From positions 21,142,001 through 21,206,000 of the forward strand of contig OZ316898.1 of assembly GCA_973895155.1 (NCBI GenBank): 64,000 nt of DNA, read 5' to 3'. The DNA is from Marsupella aquatica. Lineage: Eukaryota; Marchantiophyta. This document shows, in pieces, positions 36,601-48,700 of the stretch. Within the stretch, counting starts at the first letter, position 1; each line of letters starts with the position of its first letter. The notes under the pieces were generated by a model. That model searched no databases. It saw only the letters and a list, made by a program, of their open reading frames with translations, and had not been told where the DNA came from. The translations under genes and the position numbers were made by a program.

Positions 36601-38354
36601 CCTGCATTGTTGCCGTTGCCGTTGTTGTTGCCGATGCCGATTTCTTTTCTTTCTCCAGTAGTTTCAGCAGACTCTGCATGCCTGGTTGCTGCATCGGCAA
36701 GTCTTCCTTCCTGGGCCTAAACACCTGCTCGATCGTAGGACTAACAGGTGGTTGAGGCTTCTCAGCCAACGGCCTCGGCGTTGGAGCTTCCTCGGGTGCC
36801 CTTACCTGCAGGGGAAGTACCGGGGCAAAAGTCTGACCTCTGGCATACCGGCACAATAGCGGCATGTGATAGCCCAGCCGCGACACGCTCCCCATGCCGA
36901 TTACCTGCTGCTCCTCCTTTAAGATCTTCTTCAATTGGTTGAGGAGGTACCCGTTGTAGTCCCGGCTTGGGTCTGGCCTTTCTGCCAGATAGACCTGTGC
37001 CTTGCCGATCTCTGCCCTCGGCAAGTTACAATGCATGGTCACCCGCAAGAAGTCGATCATCTCTCCTATGTGCGGGTTGGTGCAGGTGTTCCGGAAGAAG
37101 CCATTCTTCGTTGATGGCCCGGGGAACGACCGGAACTCCTTGTCAGGCAAGGTCTTCCTGGTATCAACTTTGGTCTTATTGCCTATCGGCAAGCCAAACA
37201 CTTCGGCAATTACCTTGGGAGTAAGATAGAAATCCTTCCCATATATCCTCGTGCAATTGGTCTCGGGTTCCCATGACCCCACGAATTCTAATAGGTCTGA
37301 CTCCGGTACCTCCGGCTTCAGCCATGGTAATCTTACAAAGGCCTCCAAGCCGGATCCGGCCATGAAGCCTTGGTATCTCTTGGTCTGCATGGCCGTAAAG
37401 CATGCATCCTCCTCTCGTGCAAAATGTAGTTGCACCTCCACCGGTAGGGTTGCCGCCCAGCCTTTCCAGGTGTCATCCCTGGTTGGAATGGCCTTGATGG
37501 GATCGACCTCCTCCTCTTCGGCTTCTCCCTGCCTCCTGCTCTGCTGCTCGGCTGGCTTCTTTGGTGCCGCCGACCTCATTCTTTTTGCCGGGGTGGCTTC
37601 ATCGTTGACGGCTCCCTTCCTCTTCATCTCTGCTGCCGTGGAGGTTTCTCCTAGCACCGTTGCCTGGGTCCACCTTTCCGTGCTACCCTTTAATTCCCAG
37701 TGTATGTCGTTGCAGTTCTTGATGGCCTCTCGGATGCCGACGACGCTGTCTTTGCAAAACAAAAGATCGTCGAGTTGATTGGAAGTAGGCGTCCACAGGA
37801 ACTCATCCTTGATGAGTTCGCCTCCTAAGAAAGCCGTCTTCTGCAGCTCCCACAATCAAGCGAGCTCCTGCCATTCTCGAGCTGCCCTTTCTGATTCCTT
37901 GTCCTCGTAAGTCTTGATGTACTCAGTTGCCCGTTCGAACAGGCATCCCCAGAAATGTGCCGCTTGATTCACGTTGCTCATACCCTCCTTAGGTCGATCG
38001 TCGGTATCTACTCTCTCCCCGAGTGCTTGCCTAAGCAGCTGACAGTAGTTGGCCTCCCGTAGTCGTCTGCCTAGTTCGTGCTCGCAAATGAGCCACCATC
38101 TCCTGCAAGCGCTCCTTACCCCTCCCCTCTGCCGGTCCTTCTTCCCGTTGATCCTTCCTAGCCGCCGACGCTTAACGCGCCCTAACTCTAATCGGGTTTT
38201 CACCCTCAGCCTTACCTCCGGCCTCTGCCCGGGTTCCATGGTTGCCCCTAATTGTTTATATTTTCCTTGTTTTGTCCCTATACTAAGGTGTTCCTAGGGT
38301 GCCTTCCTGCTTTACCCACTTAACCGGCCGAGTGATTCCTGTCTAGGCATCACA
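33687..38354 (-). repeat. 5' LTR of element A, 4,668 bp
   Basis: Starts TGTGATGCC and ends GCACCACA on the minus strand, like the LTRs of the big element. It differs from them by scattered substitutions and by the Ala-Glu repeat region of the ORF. Confidence 0.9.
34607..38239 (-). pseudogene. LTR-encoded coiled-coil protein, copy in element A
   Basis: About 1,210 codons in one frame, cut by TGA at 37856-37858 (after codon 127) and by TGA at 34757-34759 (near the C-terminus). The 1,032 codons between them are open. Parts in order: basic N-terminus, homologous block around residues 250-465 (full-length numbering), Pro/Glu linker, coiled coil, NLS (KKKKRKPS) and Ala-Glu tail. The tail differs in sequence and length from the other copies. 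Function unknown. Confidence 0.75.
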
Positions 38355-39497
38355 TCCCAGATCCACCTCTTGAGCAGGCCGGGGAGGCCGTAGCCGAAGC
38401 TGAGGCCGTAGCCGAGGCTGAGGCCATAGCCGAGAATGATTTCCGAGCCGAGGCCGAAGCCGAGGGTGGGCCCAATCAGGCCGATGGAGAGTTGACTCAG
38501 TCAAGGACAGGTAATCTGTCAGAAAATGAACCTACGGCAGTGGTTGCGGAGGAAGCGTTGGGGGCGTCCATTGAGGATCCACCACCGGTGCCGTGACGGT
38601 GCAAGGGCGTCGTTCCTTTTAGGAAGGGCGGACGTGGAGGGAGGAGGCGTGAGTGGGCAGGGCGGGCTCAAATCTCTAAGTTTAGGATTAGGATCAGGAC
38701 CAGGAGGCGGCCCTGACACTTAGCTTAGTGGGATTGCGGTTCCACTGGTAAGAGCAACACTTGTACTCCTGCCTCGCTGTACATAGGTAGATCCAGTTAG
38801 GTAGATTAGGCTTACGCTGCAAAGAATTAGGCGGATCCACTACCAGGATAAGTACCTGGGCAGCGGGGAGCTCAGGGCCTCTTCTTTAGCAAGTTTTTAG
38901 TTTGCACCAGCCGGGCTGGGATCAAGTAGTAAGAAAAGCTCTCGGTTAGTCATACAATGACCCTTGTGTATATTCATGTTTCCTCATGCCTAAGAGCTGA
39001 ATAGAGTTGGCCTCACGGCTTAGTTCGCGGAGCTTGTGTATGAGATGTACTGTTTGTATTGCAAGTGCATGGTATGACTCAGTCAGAAGGAGTCATTTTG
39101 CTATTTGTGTGTCGCATTAACTTGTGTGAAGAGTGCCCACATCAACCAATAGAGGAAGGAAAGTAAGCAGGGGAGTGAGAGTTGGATGTGTCGAGCTGAG
39201 AGAGGTCTTAGCGGCTTAACTTTAGGGGATCATTCCGGCGGCGGAATCCAAACATACCTAACAAGACGGAGGGGAAGACAAGGGAAGGCCTAGATTAGGC
39301 CGGCTACGTATCTCATGACCCGATGAAGGATCTGTCCAGTATATGTGTGTAAAATGTTAATAGTAGTAGTAGTAGGAGGTTAGTAGTGTCCCATGCCGCT
39401 AAGCCGCGGAAACGGCCTCGCCAAGCGCAAAACCTGCGGGAATCGGCTTGCGCTAGGGGGGTTTCTTGGGTTTAGGGAGCCATGGGACGCACCACAG
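38355..39497 (+). repeat. LTR fragment of the same family, + strand
   Basis: Begins inside the LTR ORF at CCAGATCC and ends with GGGACGCACCACA at 39497, a true LTR 3' end. Element A is inserted into it head-to-head at 38354/38355. It is more diverged than the other copies, so it is older. The flank after its end (GGTCA) is CACTA transposase sequence, so this element had also inserted into the CACTA transposon. Confidence 0.8.
38360..38596 (+). pseudogene. C-terminus of the LTR-encoded protein in the + fragment
   Basis: Open from the truncation to TGA 38594-38596. It encodes the Ala-Glu repeat (AEAEAVAEAEA type) and the conserved end GASIEDPPPV. The repeat count differs from the other LTR copies. 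Confidence 0.65.
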
Positions 39498-41062
39498 GTC
39501 ACCAGAGAGCAAGTCCTGAGGTGGGCAGCTAGGAAGGCTGATTGGGACAAGAGAAGTGCCACTAATCGAGAACCTAAGGATCCAGTGGTGAAACACGGTG
39601 TGAAAAGACAGACCTTGATGGACTTGGAGTTGGAGTACTGGAGGGTAATGTACTTAGCCTCCAGCCCCTATATGATTGCAATTTTAGATTGGAGCAATGG
39701 TGGATTGATGTTGGTTACAATCCTCCTATGTGGTTAATTAGTGTTTCTGTTGTTGAATTCTTTGCTTTGTGGAGTGCAGGAATTCGAGCCCAGCAAACAC
39801 AATGTGGACGTCATGCACATTGAGAAAAATATTTGTGAGAGCTTGCTGAAGTTCTTGTCGGGTGAGAAAGATACAGGAGCAGTTCGAGCTGATATGCAAC
39901 GGAAGGGGATTCGCCCTCACCTTTGGTTGAAGCCCCATGCAAGCAATCCCAATGTACTTCTCAAGTTCCAAGCTCCCTATGTGTGCACACATGAAGAATG
40001 GAAGACATTCTTGTATAGATTGAGCTGTCTGAAAGTGCCCTCTGGCTATGCTGGTGCCTTCAAGAAGCATATTACAAAGAATAAACTTGGCAGTATGAAA
40101 ACACATGACTACCATGTGTTGATGCAGCACATTCTGCCCCTATGCCTCAGAGGTCTCATGCAGAAACCAGTCCGTAATGTCATTCTTTGACTGTGCAATG
40201 TATTTTGCCGTATATGTGTGAAAGTGTGGGATCCCCAAGGATTGGAGCAGTTGAAGCAGGATGTTGCTTATGTCCTCTGTGACTTGGAGATATACTGCCC
40301 CCTGCTTTCTTTGATGTTATGAGTCATCTCCTAATCCATGTGGTAGAAGAGCTAGGGCAGTATGGGCCAGTCAGTACCAGATGGATGTACCCTATGGAGC
40401 GATACATGAAGTTGTTGAAAGGTCATGTGAGAACATACTACAGGTCAGAGGCTTCCATGGCATTGGGGTACATTAAGGATGAGACATTGGGGTTCCTAAC
40501 AGAGTACATGGCTGGGTCTGGTGAAGCTATGACAAGAGTTTGGAAATCTGGTGAAGATGATGGAGTGAGTGGCAAGGTTGTTGAAGGTGTGGGACGTGCT
40601 GTTCAGCTGCTTGTTGCGATTCGAGACAAGGCTCATTCATATGTGCTGGCAAACACAGAGCCTATGCAACCATGGTGGAGGTGAGTGATTGAATTGACTT
40701 GCCTTTGTTGTGATGCTTCTTGTCTGTTCCAAGGGTGATCTTAGGTTGTCATGTGTTGTTTAGACCTAACTATGCCTGTACCTCATATTGCAGGGAATAT
40801 GATATGCAAAAAGCTGCACACTCTGGGCAGCAGGATCCCTTCCCACAGTTCGAGCAGTGGATTTGGGTGACAATTCGAGAGCATAGTAGACATCACCCAG
40901 ATATGGAGAAGGATTTGTATCTTCTATCTGTGCCACCACGATTGTCTATTTTGACCTACAAACGGATCAGAGCTTATGGAAATCATTATCGAGTGAGGGA
41001 TGAGCAGGGTGACCATTGTGTATCATATGATTGTGGTTTGATTTCTGTGTTTGAGCAGAGAA
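39498..41062 (+). pseudogene. CACTA (En/Spm) transposase, 5' part, broken
   Basis: Matches the plant Tnp2 type of transposase. Exon 39498-39646 ends ELEYWR. A GT-AG intron covers 39647-39779. The next exon begins EFEPSKHNVDVMHIEKN, the hallmark block before DUF4218. DUF4218 follows (VEELGQYGPVSTRWMYPMER, KLLKGHVRTYYR), ending at a GT-AG intron 40681-40793. Two lesions: TGA at 40188-40190 where the family has Arg, and a missing base in a C run near 40300. The N-terminal catalytic part is absent because the LTR fragment ends at 39497. At 41063 the big element interrupts the gene. Confidence 0.75.
41058..41062. other. target site duplication, left copy (GAGAA)
   Basis: GAGAA immediately precedes TGTGGTGCG. 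The same 5 bp follows the element at 56605-56609. Confidence 0.9.
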
Positions 41063-41471
41063 TGTGGTGCGTCCCATGGCTCCCTAAACCCAAGAAACCC
41101 CCCAGCTCAAGCCGATTCCCGCAGGTTTCGTGCTTGGCGAGGCCGTTTCCGCGGCTTAGCGGCATGGGACGCTGCTAACCTTCTACTACTACTATTAACA
41201 TTTTACACACATATACTGGACAGATCCTTCATCGGGTCATGAGATACGTAGCCGGCCTAATATAGGCCTTCCCTTGTCTTCCCCTGTCTTCCCCTCCGTC
41301 TTGTTAGGTATGTTTGGATTCCGCCGCCGGAATGATCCCCAATAGGCTTGGTTAAGCCGCTAAGACCTCTCTCAGCTCGACACATCCAACTATCACTCCC
41401 CTGCTTACTTTCCTTCCTTCTGTTGATGTGGGCACTCTTCACACAAGTTAATGCGACACACAAATAGCAAA

Positions 41472-41494
41472 ATGACTCATTCTGACTGAGTCAT
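41472..41494. promoter_or_regulatory. inverted pair of TGACTCA (GCN4/AP-1-like) sites
   Basis: ATGACTCA and TGAGTCAT face each other across 7 bp. The same palindrome is at 52352-52374 in the 5' LTR and near 34097 in element A. The + fragment keeps a partly altered copy near 39073. TGA(C/G)TCA is a known bZIP-binding core. A regulatory role is inferred only from conservation among copies. Confidence 0.4.
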
Positions 41495-41983
41495 ACCATG
41501 CACTTGCCATACAAACAGTACATCTCATACACAAGTTCTGCGAACTAAGCCGTGAGGCCAACTCTATTCAGCTCTTAGGCATGAGGAAACATGAATATAC
41601 ACAAGGGTCACTGTATGACTAACCGAGAGCTTCTCGTACTACTTGATCCCAGCCCGGCTGGTGCAAACTAAAAACTTGCTAAAGAAGAGGCCCTGAGCTC
41701 CCCGCTGCCCAGGTACTTATCCTGGTAGTGGATCCGCCATTCTTTGCATCGTAAGCCTAATCTACCTGATAGTAATCTACTTGCCCGAATCTACCTATGT
41801 ACAGCAAGGCAGGAGCACAAGTGTTGCTCCTACCAGTGGAACCGCAATCCCACTAAGCTAAGTGTCAGGGCCGCTCCTGGTTCTGATCCTAATCCTAAAC
41901 GTGGAGATCCGCGCCCGCCCTGCCCACTCACGCCTCCTCCCTCCACGTCCGCCCTCCCTAAAAGGAACGGCGCCCTTGCACCG

Positions 41984-44900
41984 TCATGACACCGGTGGTG
42001 GATCCTCAATGGACGCCCCCAACACTTCCTCCTCAGCCACTGCCGTTGGCCCGCCTACTGACAGATTACCTGCCCTTGACCGAGTCAACTCTCCATCGGC
42101 CTGACTGGGTCCACCTTCGGCTTCAGCCTCGACACCGGCCTCGGCAATACCCATGGCTTCGGCCTCAGCCACTCCCACGGCTTCGGCTTCAGCCACTCCC
42201 TCGGCTTCGGCCTCCCCTTCCCCTAGGGTAGTTGGATCCTTAGCCGTGACCCTGTCTGGGGTCGGTGCTGGGTCTACCTCCTTGATCACCACGGCCTGTG
42301 AAGTCGTATTACTCCTTGACCCTGAAGGTTTCCGCTTCTTCTTCGTTGGTGGCTCGGCAGCTGGTCCCTTCCCCTTCCCACTTACTTCCGGCACTGGTGC
42401 AGTTGACGCGGCTTGTCCTTCGGCAATTACCACCCCTGGTAACTGGTTTGTCCCAACGGGAGATGGACCTGCTGCAGCTAAGCATTTAAATACTGCGACT
42501 TGTTTCTTCAGCCGCTCTGTTTGGTTGTCGGCCCGCCGCTGTAGGTTCTCCATCTTCCTCGTGATTTCCTCCAACTCCTCTTGGGTTTCATCCAGGTCCT
42601 TACGTGCCCCCTCCAGCTCGTTTTTGGCCTCCTCCTGCTCCCTGTGGGCTTCCTCCAATTCCTTCTTCAAGGTAGCCCTCTCCTCCTGGGTTGCTCTTAG
42701 CTCCTTGTCGAGCTCTGCAATGATGACAGACTCCATCTGGTTCATCTTGGCGTAAGTCTGTTCGAGCATCTCGTCCTTCTCCCTTAGGTCGGCCTTGAAG
42801 CTGGCCGTCAGGGACGCAAGCTCCTGCTGCAGCGCCATAATCCCTTGATAGGATTTCCCTAACTCGACCTCCTTCTGCTCAAGGGCTCCGCGGATTTTCT
42901 CAAGCTCCCCTTTCAACGCCCATTCCTTTCTTTGGGTCTCCGCCATGGCCCGGCTGTTGGCTGTTATGTGGGCCTCCTCTGTATTCTTCAGCTCTTGCTT
43001 CCACTTCTCCCTCTCTTTGATCGTGTCGGCCAACTCTTCCTGCGTCTGAGTCAGTTTATCCTTGATATTCTGATTATCAGCCTGCGCGGCGTCCAACTGC
43101 CCCTGCATGATGTTCAGCTCATGTCGTTTAATCCGCAGTTCATCTTGGGCTTTCTTGGCCGCCCTTAGATCTTCAATCTCGGCTTCCATCCTCCTAAGCC
43201 GCCGAATGACCTCGTCCTTCTTGCTTCTCTCTAAAGCCACCGCTTCTTCTAATTGGTGCTTCTCCAACTGCTCCCTATGAAAAAAGGGTCCTACCTCCAA
43301 CTCCTCTCCAAAGATGCCGAGCGCAAGTTCCCCACACATCTCACCATACTCCATGGCTCTATTCTTAGCGTAGGTGGAGTAAGTAGAAGTGATCGGCATC
43401 GCCCATCGTGGCCTCTGCTCCCACGCCGTCCTGCGGATCTCTTCAATCGTGGCTAGAGGTTTGCTTCCTTTTTCGGCTAGCCGCCTGATGTCCTCCGGCC
43501 AATCTCCTCCTGGTAAATCCTTTTCCTTAGCCAGGGCGGCCTCTTCCTCCTGCTTGATTCGCTCCTGAAATTCCTGCACCGTCTGTTTTATGCCGTCGAA
43601 GCTCGGGGGAGCAACATCTGGTGGGGGAGACTCAGGGCTACTCTGCTGGTTGGGGTCCCCTCGCACTACCCTTGGAAGTGTGGGGACAAACCGGCCACAG
43701 GTCCTTACTCCTGGAACGTGATGGTCCGACCCATAGCCGGAATTATCAGGGCTGTAGTCCTCCACTGCCTCCTCTACCTCTTGGACGTCCGGCTTCTCCC
43801 TCTCCTCTTCCTCGGTAGGAGCTTCAGGCAATTCTGCCTCAGATTCGGAGGTTGAGGTTCCCACGTACATTCGAACACCTGGCTTGGATTCCGGCCTGAT
43901 TCTCTTCTTGTCTCCAGCAAAGGGGTTTTCTCTTGTGAGCCGGTGTAGGCCTACCTCTGTAGTAGTGTCCTGCATTGTTGCCGTTGCCGTTGTTGTTGCC
44001 GATGCCGATTTTTTTTCTTTCTCCAGTAGTTTCAGCAGACTCTGCATGCCTGGTTGCTGCATCGGCAAGTCTTCCTTCCTGGGCCTAAACACCTGCTCGA
44101 TCGTAGGACTAACAGGTGGTTGAGGCTTCTCAGCCAACGGCCTCGGCGTTGGAGCTTCCTCGGGTGCCCTTACCTGCAGGGGAAGTACCGGGGCAAAAGT
44201 CTGACCTCTGGCATACCGGCACAACAGCGGCATGTGATAGCCAAGCCGTGACACGCTTCCCATGCCGATTACCTGCTGCTCCTCCTTTAAGATCTTCTTC
44301 AATTGGTTGAGGAGGTACCCGTTGTAGTCCCGGCTTGGGTCTGGCCTTTCTGCCAGATAGACCTGTGCTTTGCCGATCTCTGCCCTCGGCAAGTTACAAT
44401 GCATGGTCACCCGCAAGAAGTCGATCATCTCTCCTATGTGCGGGTTGGTGCAGGTGTTCCGGAAGAAGCCATTCTTCGTTGATGGCCCGGGGAACGACCG
44501 GAACTCCTTGTCAGGCAAGGTCTTCCTGGTATCAACTTTGGTCTTATTGCCTATCGGCAAGCCAAACACTTCGGCAATTACCTTGGGAGTAAGATAGAAA
44601 TCCTTCCCATATATCCTCGTGCAATTGGTCTCGGGTTCCCATGACCCCACGAATTCTAATAGGTCTGACTCCGGTACCTCCGGCTTCAGCCATGGTAATC
44701 TTACAAAGGCCTCCAAGCCGGATCCGGCCATGAAGCCTTGGTACTTCTTGGTCTGCATGGCCGTAAAGCATGCATCCTCCTCCCGTGCAAAATGTAGTTG
44801 CACCTCCACCGGTAGGGTTGCCGCCCAGCCCTTCCAGGTGTCATCCCTGGTTGGAATGGCCTTGATGGGATCGACCTCCTCCTCTTCGGCTTCTCCCTGC

Positions 44901-45607
44901 CCCTTGCTCTGCTGCTCGGCTGGCTTCTTTGGTGTCGCCGACCTCGTTCTTTTTGCCGGGGTGGCTTCATCGTTGACGGCCCCCTTCCTCTTCATCTCTG
45001 CTGCCGTGGAGGTTTCTCCTAGCACCGTTGCCTGGGTCCACCTTTCCGTGCTACCCTTTAATTCCCAGTGTATGTCGTTGCAGTTCTTGATGGCCTCTCG
45101 GATGCCGACGACGCTGTCTTTGCAAAACAGAAGATCGTCGAGTTGATTGGAAGTAGGCGTCCACAGGAACTCGTCCTTGATGAGTTCGCCTCCTAAGAAA
45201 GCCGTCTTCTGCAGCTCCCACAATCAAGCGAGCTCCTGCCGTTCTCGAGCTGCCCTTTCTGACTCCTCGTCCTCGTAAGTCTTGATGTACTCAGTTGCCC
45301 GTTCGAACAGGCATCCCCAGAAATGTGCCGCTTGATTGACGTTGCTCATACCCTCCTTAGGTCGATCGTCGGTATCTACTCTCTCCCTGAGTGCTTGCCT
45401 AAGCAGCTGATAGTAGTTGGCCTCCCGTAGTCGTCTGCCTAGTTCGTGCTCGCAAATGAGCCACCATCTCCTGCAAGCGCTCCTTACCCCTCTCCTCTGC
45501 CGGTCCTTCTTCCCGTTGATCCTTCCTAGCCGCCGACGCTTAACGCGCCCTAACCCTAATCGGGTTTTCACCCTCAGCCTTACCTCCGGCCTCGGCCCGG
45601 GTTCCAT
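41984..45607 (-). pseudogene. LTR-encoded nuclear coiled-coil protein, 3' LTR copy
   Basis: About 1,207 codons from ATG 45607. The only break is TGA 45224-45226, where the 5' LTR has CGA (Arg). The 1,079 codons after it are open. In the numbering of that part: residues ~121-337 are the block shared with three other ORFs in the window (LTPKVIAEVFGLPIG, NTCTNPHIGEMIDFLR). Residues ~340-640 are Pro/Glu/Ser-rich. Residues ~646-909 form a long coiled coil. An SV40-type NLS (KKKRKPS) is near 961, and an Ala-Glu-Val/Gly repeat covers ~1000-1033. There is no similarity to gag, protease, RT, integrase or env. A nuclear, multimeric accessory protein is the best inference; its role is unknown. The TATAAA 16 nt upstream of the ATG is too close for that ATG to be far inside the RNA, so a downstream start is possible. 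Confidence 0.7.
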
Positions 45608-45622
45608 GGTTGCCCCTAATTG

Positions 45623-45628
45623 TTTATA
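45623..45628 (-). promoter_or_regulatory. TATA-like box at the start of the 3' LTR
   Basis: AAATATAAACAA on the minus strand, about 95 nt into the LTR and just upstream of the LTR ORF. The same sequence is at 56510-56505 in the 5' LTR. Confidence 0.4.
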
Positions 45629-45710
45629 TTTTCCTGGTATTGTCCCTATACTAAGGTGTTCCTAGGGTGCCTTCCTGCTTTACCCACTTAACCGGTCGAG
45701 TGATTCCTGT

Positions 45711-48700
45711 CTAGGCATCACATAGCTCCCCACTTAATTGTGAAGCGTCCTCGCGAACAACTTCATCTTCGTCCATATAGTATTTCTTGAGGCGGTCATA
45801 ATGGATGCGAACTGGATATACCTCTCCCGTAATGTTGGCCAATTGCACGGAGCCATTGGGGAACATCATGGTTACTCTAAAGGGTCCTAACCAGCGAGTG
45901 TAAAGCTTTCCTGGAAACCTATTATACCTACTGTCATAAAGTAGCACAAGATCACCGGTATGAATACTAACTACTTTTAACCTTTTATCATACTGCTGCT
46001 TCATGATATTCTGTCTATATTCTACTCTCTCGGCTGAAATCATTCTCGCTTCCTCTAAAGCTTCTAACCTATATTCTCGCTCCTTTAGGCTCTCCTCCGC
46101 TGAGGCTCTTTCCTCAATTGTAACTTGAAATGTCGGTATCTCAAGTTGCATGGGTACCAGGGCTTCTTGTCCAAAGGTTAAGAAGAAGGGTGTATGACCG
46201 GTAGTGGATTTATAGGCAAGATTGTAAGCAAAAACAGCAGCAAACAATTTATCATCCCAATCGAGTTTGTTCTGAGCTACTGTCTTGTTCAATATCTTTC
46301 CTATGATTCCGTTTGCTCGTTCTGTCAACCCGTTTGCCTTTGGATGGTAGGGAGTAGTAGGCCTATGTTTAACTAAATACTGCTCATTTAAACGACTAAT
46401 TATATCATTCAAAAAATGGGTTCCTCTATCACTAACTAATTCTAGGGGTGCTCCATACCTGGTGAAGATCTGCTCATACATGAATCTAGCCGTAGTAATT
46501 GCATCATCCTTCATTGTTGGTCTGGCCTCTACCCATTTAGTTGCATAATCCGTAGCCAGGATTATGTACTTGTTCCGTCGAGGGTGGGTCAGTGGTTTCA
46601 GAGGTCCAATGTAATCAATACCCCACTTCTCGAATGGTGCCAGAGGTAGAATAGGGTGCAGTGGATGCCTGGTGGACGCCCTTGGTCCTCCCGCTCGTTG
46701 ACAAGGATCGCATTGTTTGATAAACTGATAGACATCTTTGTGCAAGGTGGGCCACCAGTAACCGGCATTTAATATCTTCTTAGACGTGGTTACTGGGGCA
46801 AAATGTCCTCCGGCCTCCTCTCCATGCATGGCCCGTAGGACTCGTTTTACCTCTCTCTTTTCCAAACACCTTTGAATCGTGCCGTTGATTCCATGCTTGT
46901 GCAGTATGCCTTTAATGCACTGATACTGTCTGACCTTCCGCACAAAGACTGCGGCTTGCTCTCGGCTTAATCCTGGCTGTAATCTGGAAGTGCTGAGAAA
47001 TTGTAAAATCTCAGGGTACCATGTACCAGCTATCTCCACAACGAATAGCTCCTCGTCGGGGAATCGATCATCGATGCAATCCGTGGCAGGTTTACCTGTG
47101 ATCCTTGAAAAGAAGTCGGCATTGGCATGTAACTTTCCCGGCTTGATCCTCAGCTCATAGTCAAACTCCTGTAATAGCAAAATCCATCTTGCTACTCTGC
47201 CTGTAAGGTCCGGCTTATTGACTAGGTACTTCAAACTTTCATGATCAGTATGAAAGATTACCTTGTACCCTAGTAAATAATGCCTAAACTTTTTACAAGA
47301 ATAAATGACTCCTAATGCTTCTCTTTCCGTGGTAGAGTAGTTCCGTTCGGCATCGGCAAGCTGACGGCTTGCGAAGTATATGGGATGGTCCCTTCCTTTC
47401 TCATCCAACTGACTTAGTACTGAGCCAATACAGAAGCCCGAGACATCTACAAAAACATGAAAATCTTTGTTCCAGTCCGGTGCTATCATGACTGGGGCCT
47501 CTACTAACATCTGCTTCAATTCTACCACCGCTGTGACTCGTTCGGGTGTGGGTTCGAAGTCTGCTCCTGCCTTGAGCATATTGGTTAATGGTAAAGCCAG
47601 CTTGGCAAAATCCTTGATGAACCGGCGATAGTAACCAATGCATCCCAAGAAGGATCTTACATCCTTTATGTTCTTAGGTTGCATGATATCTAGCCATACT
47701 GCTAGCTTACCTTTGTCAATCTCAATGCCCTTCCTTGATACCTTGTGACCTAGTAGCACCCCCTCGGTTACTGCAAAAAAACATTTATCTGGGTGTAACT
47801 TGAGACCCACCTCTCTACATCTCATGAAGGTTTTCCTGAGGTATTTAGCATGTTTCGATGCCTTCCCGAATACTGCAAAGTCATCAATGAAGATTTCCAT
47901 GAACTTTCTCAAGTAATCATGAAAAATGTTCACCATTAATCGTTGGAACATAGCTGGTGCGTTGCAGAGTCCAAACGGCATACGATTGAAGACATAGATC
48001 CCCCATTCCGTGATGAAGGCCGTCTTGATTTGGTCTTCCTGCCGAATCCTGATTTGGTTATAACCAGAGTATCCATCCATGAATGAATATAGTTCATGAC
48101 TGGCTACCATGTCTAGTACCATATCAGTAAACGGTAAAGGAAAATGGTCTTTTAATGTTGCTTCATTCAGCTTCTTGTAATCCTGACAAACCCGGATCTT
48201 GGGTTTACCATCGGGTCCAGCTTTCTTGGGAACTATCACAATTGGAGACACCCAGTCTGAATGCAGGACTGGAGTGATGAATCCAGCTTCCACTAGTTTG
48301 TCGATTTCTGCTTTGACCAGCAGGGAATACTTCAGGTTCATCCTTCGAATTGGTTGTCGAAATGATTTGGCTCCTAACATGAGATCAATTTGATGTTCCC
48401 CTAGTGTTGGATCTACTCCCTTTAGATCTTGGTGACTCCATGCAAACACATCCTGAAATTCAATCAATAAGTCACTGATCTCTTTCTCGAGCTCAGGTGC
48501 TAGGTTTCTCCCTAAGTTCAGTTCTCTTCCCTCTCCTAAGTCGAGCTTCCGATATTGCCGTGCTTGGATCATATTAATCTGCTTCTTCAAATTCGGGTCC
48601 AGTTCGGCTTCCAGTCTCTCTAATCTCATACCTCCATAAACTGGGATCTCGGCTGGACTAGCCGAGTCGGTCCCTTCCTTGGTGTCCATAGATTGTCCCC

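Larger units (their letters stand above)
30868..38354 (-). mobile_element. deleted Ty3/gypsy retrotransposon A
   Basis: Read on the minus strand: complete 5' LTR (38354-33687), PBS, intact gag, then a jump into the middle of the 3' LTR (31895-30868), where it stops. Protease, RT, RNase H, integrase, PPT and the first part of the 3' LTR are missing. It belongs to the same family as the 41-56 kb element, with near-identical sequence. The right flank TCCCA (38355-38359) would be the target duplication, but the left end is truncated, so this cannot be tested here. Confidence 0.85.
41063..45722 (-). repeat. 3' LTR of element B, 4,660 bp
   Basis: Ends TG...CA. It differs from the 5' LTR at roughly 25 positions by eye, nearly all transitions, plus one 2-nt indel. 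It holds an ORF (45607-41984), a TATAAA at 45628-45623 and a 920-bp region after the ORF with palindromes and TATA-like GCCTATATTAGGCC near 41260. Confidence 0.92.

Noticed and set aside
37251-37778. 175-aa open frame on the + strand, also at 31047-31574, 44619-45146 and 55501-56028
   Set aside because: It is antisense to the LTR ORF and recurs only because the LTR is repeated. Its composition (Ser/Ala/Cys runs) reflects the complement of the real frame.
47398-47643. 80-aa minus-strand frame inside pol
   Set aside because: It overlaps the RNase H/RT connection of pol in another frame and has no independent support.
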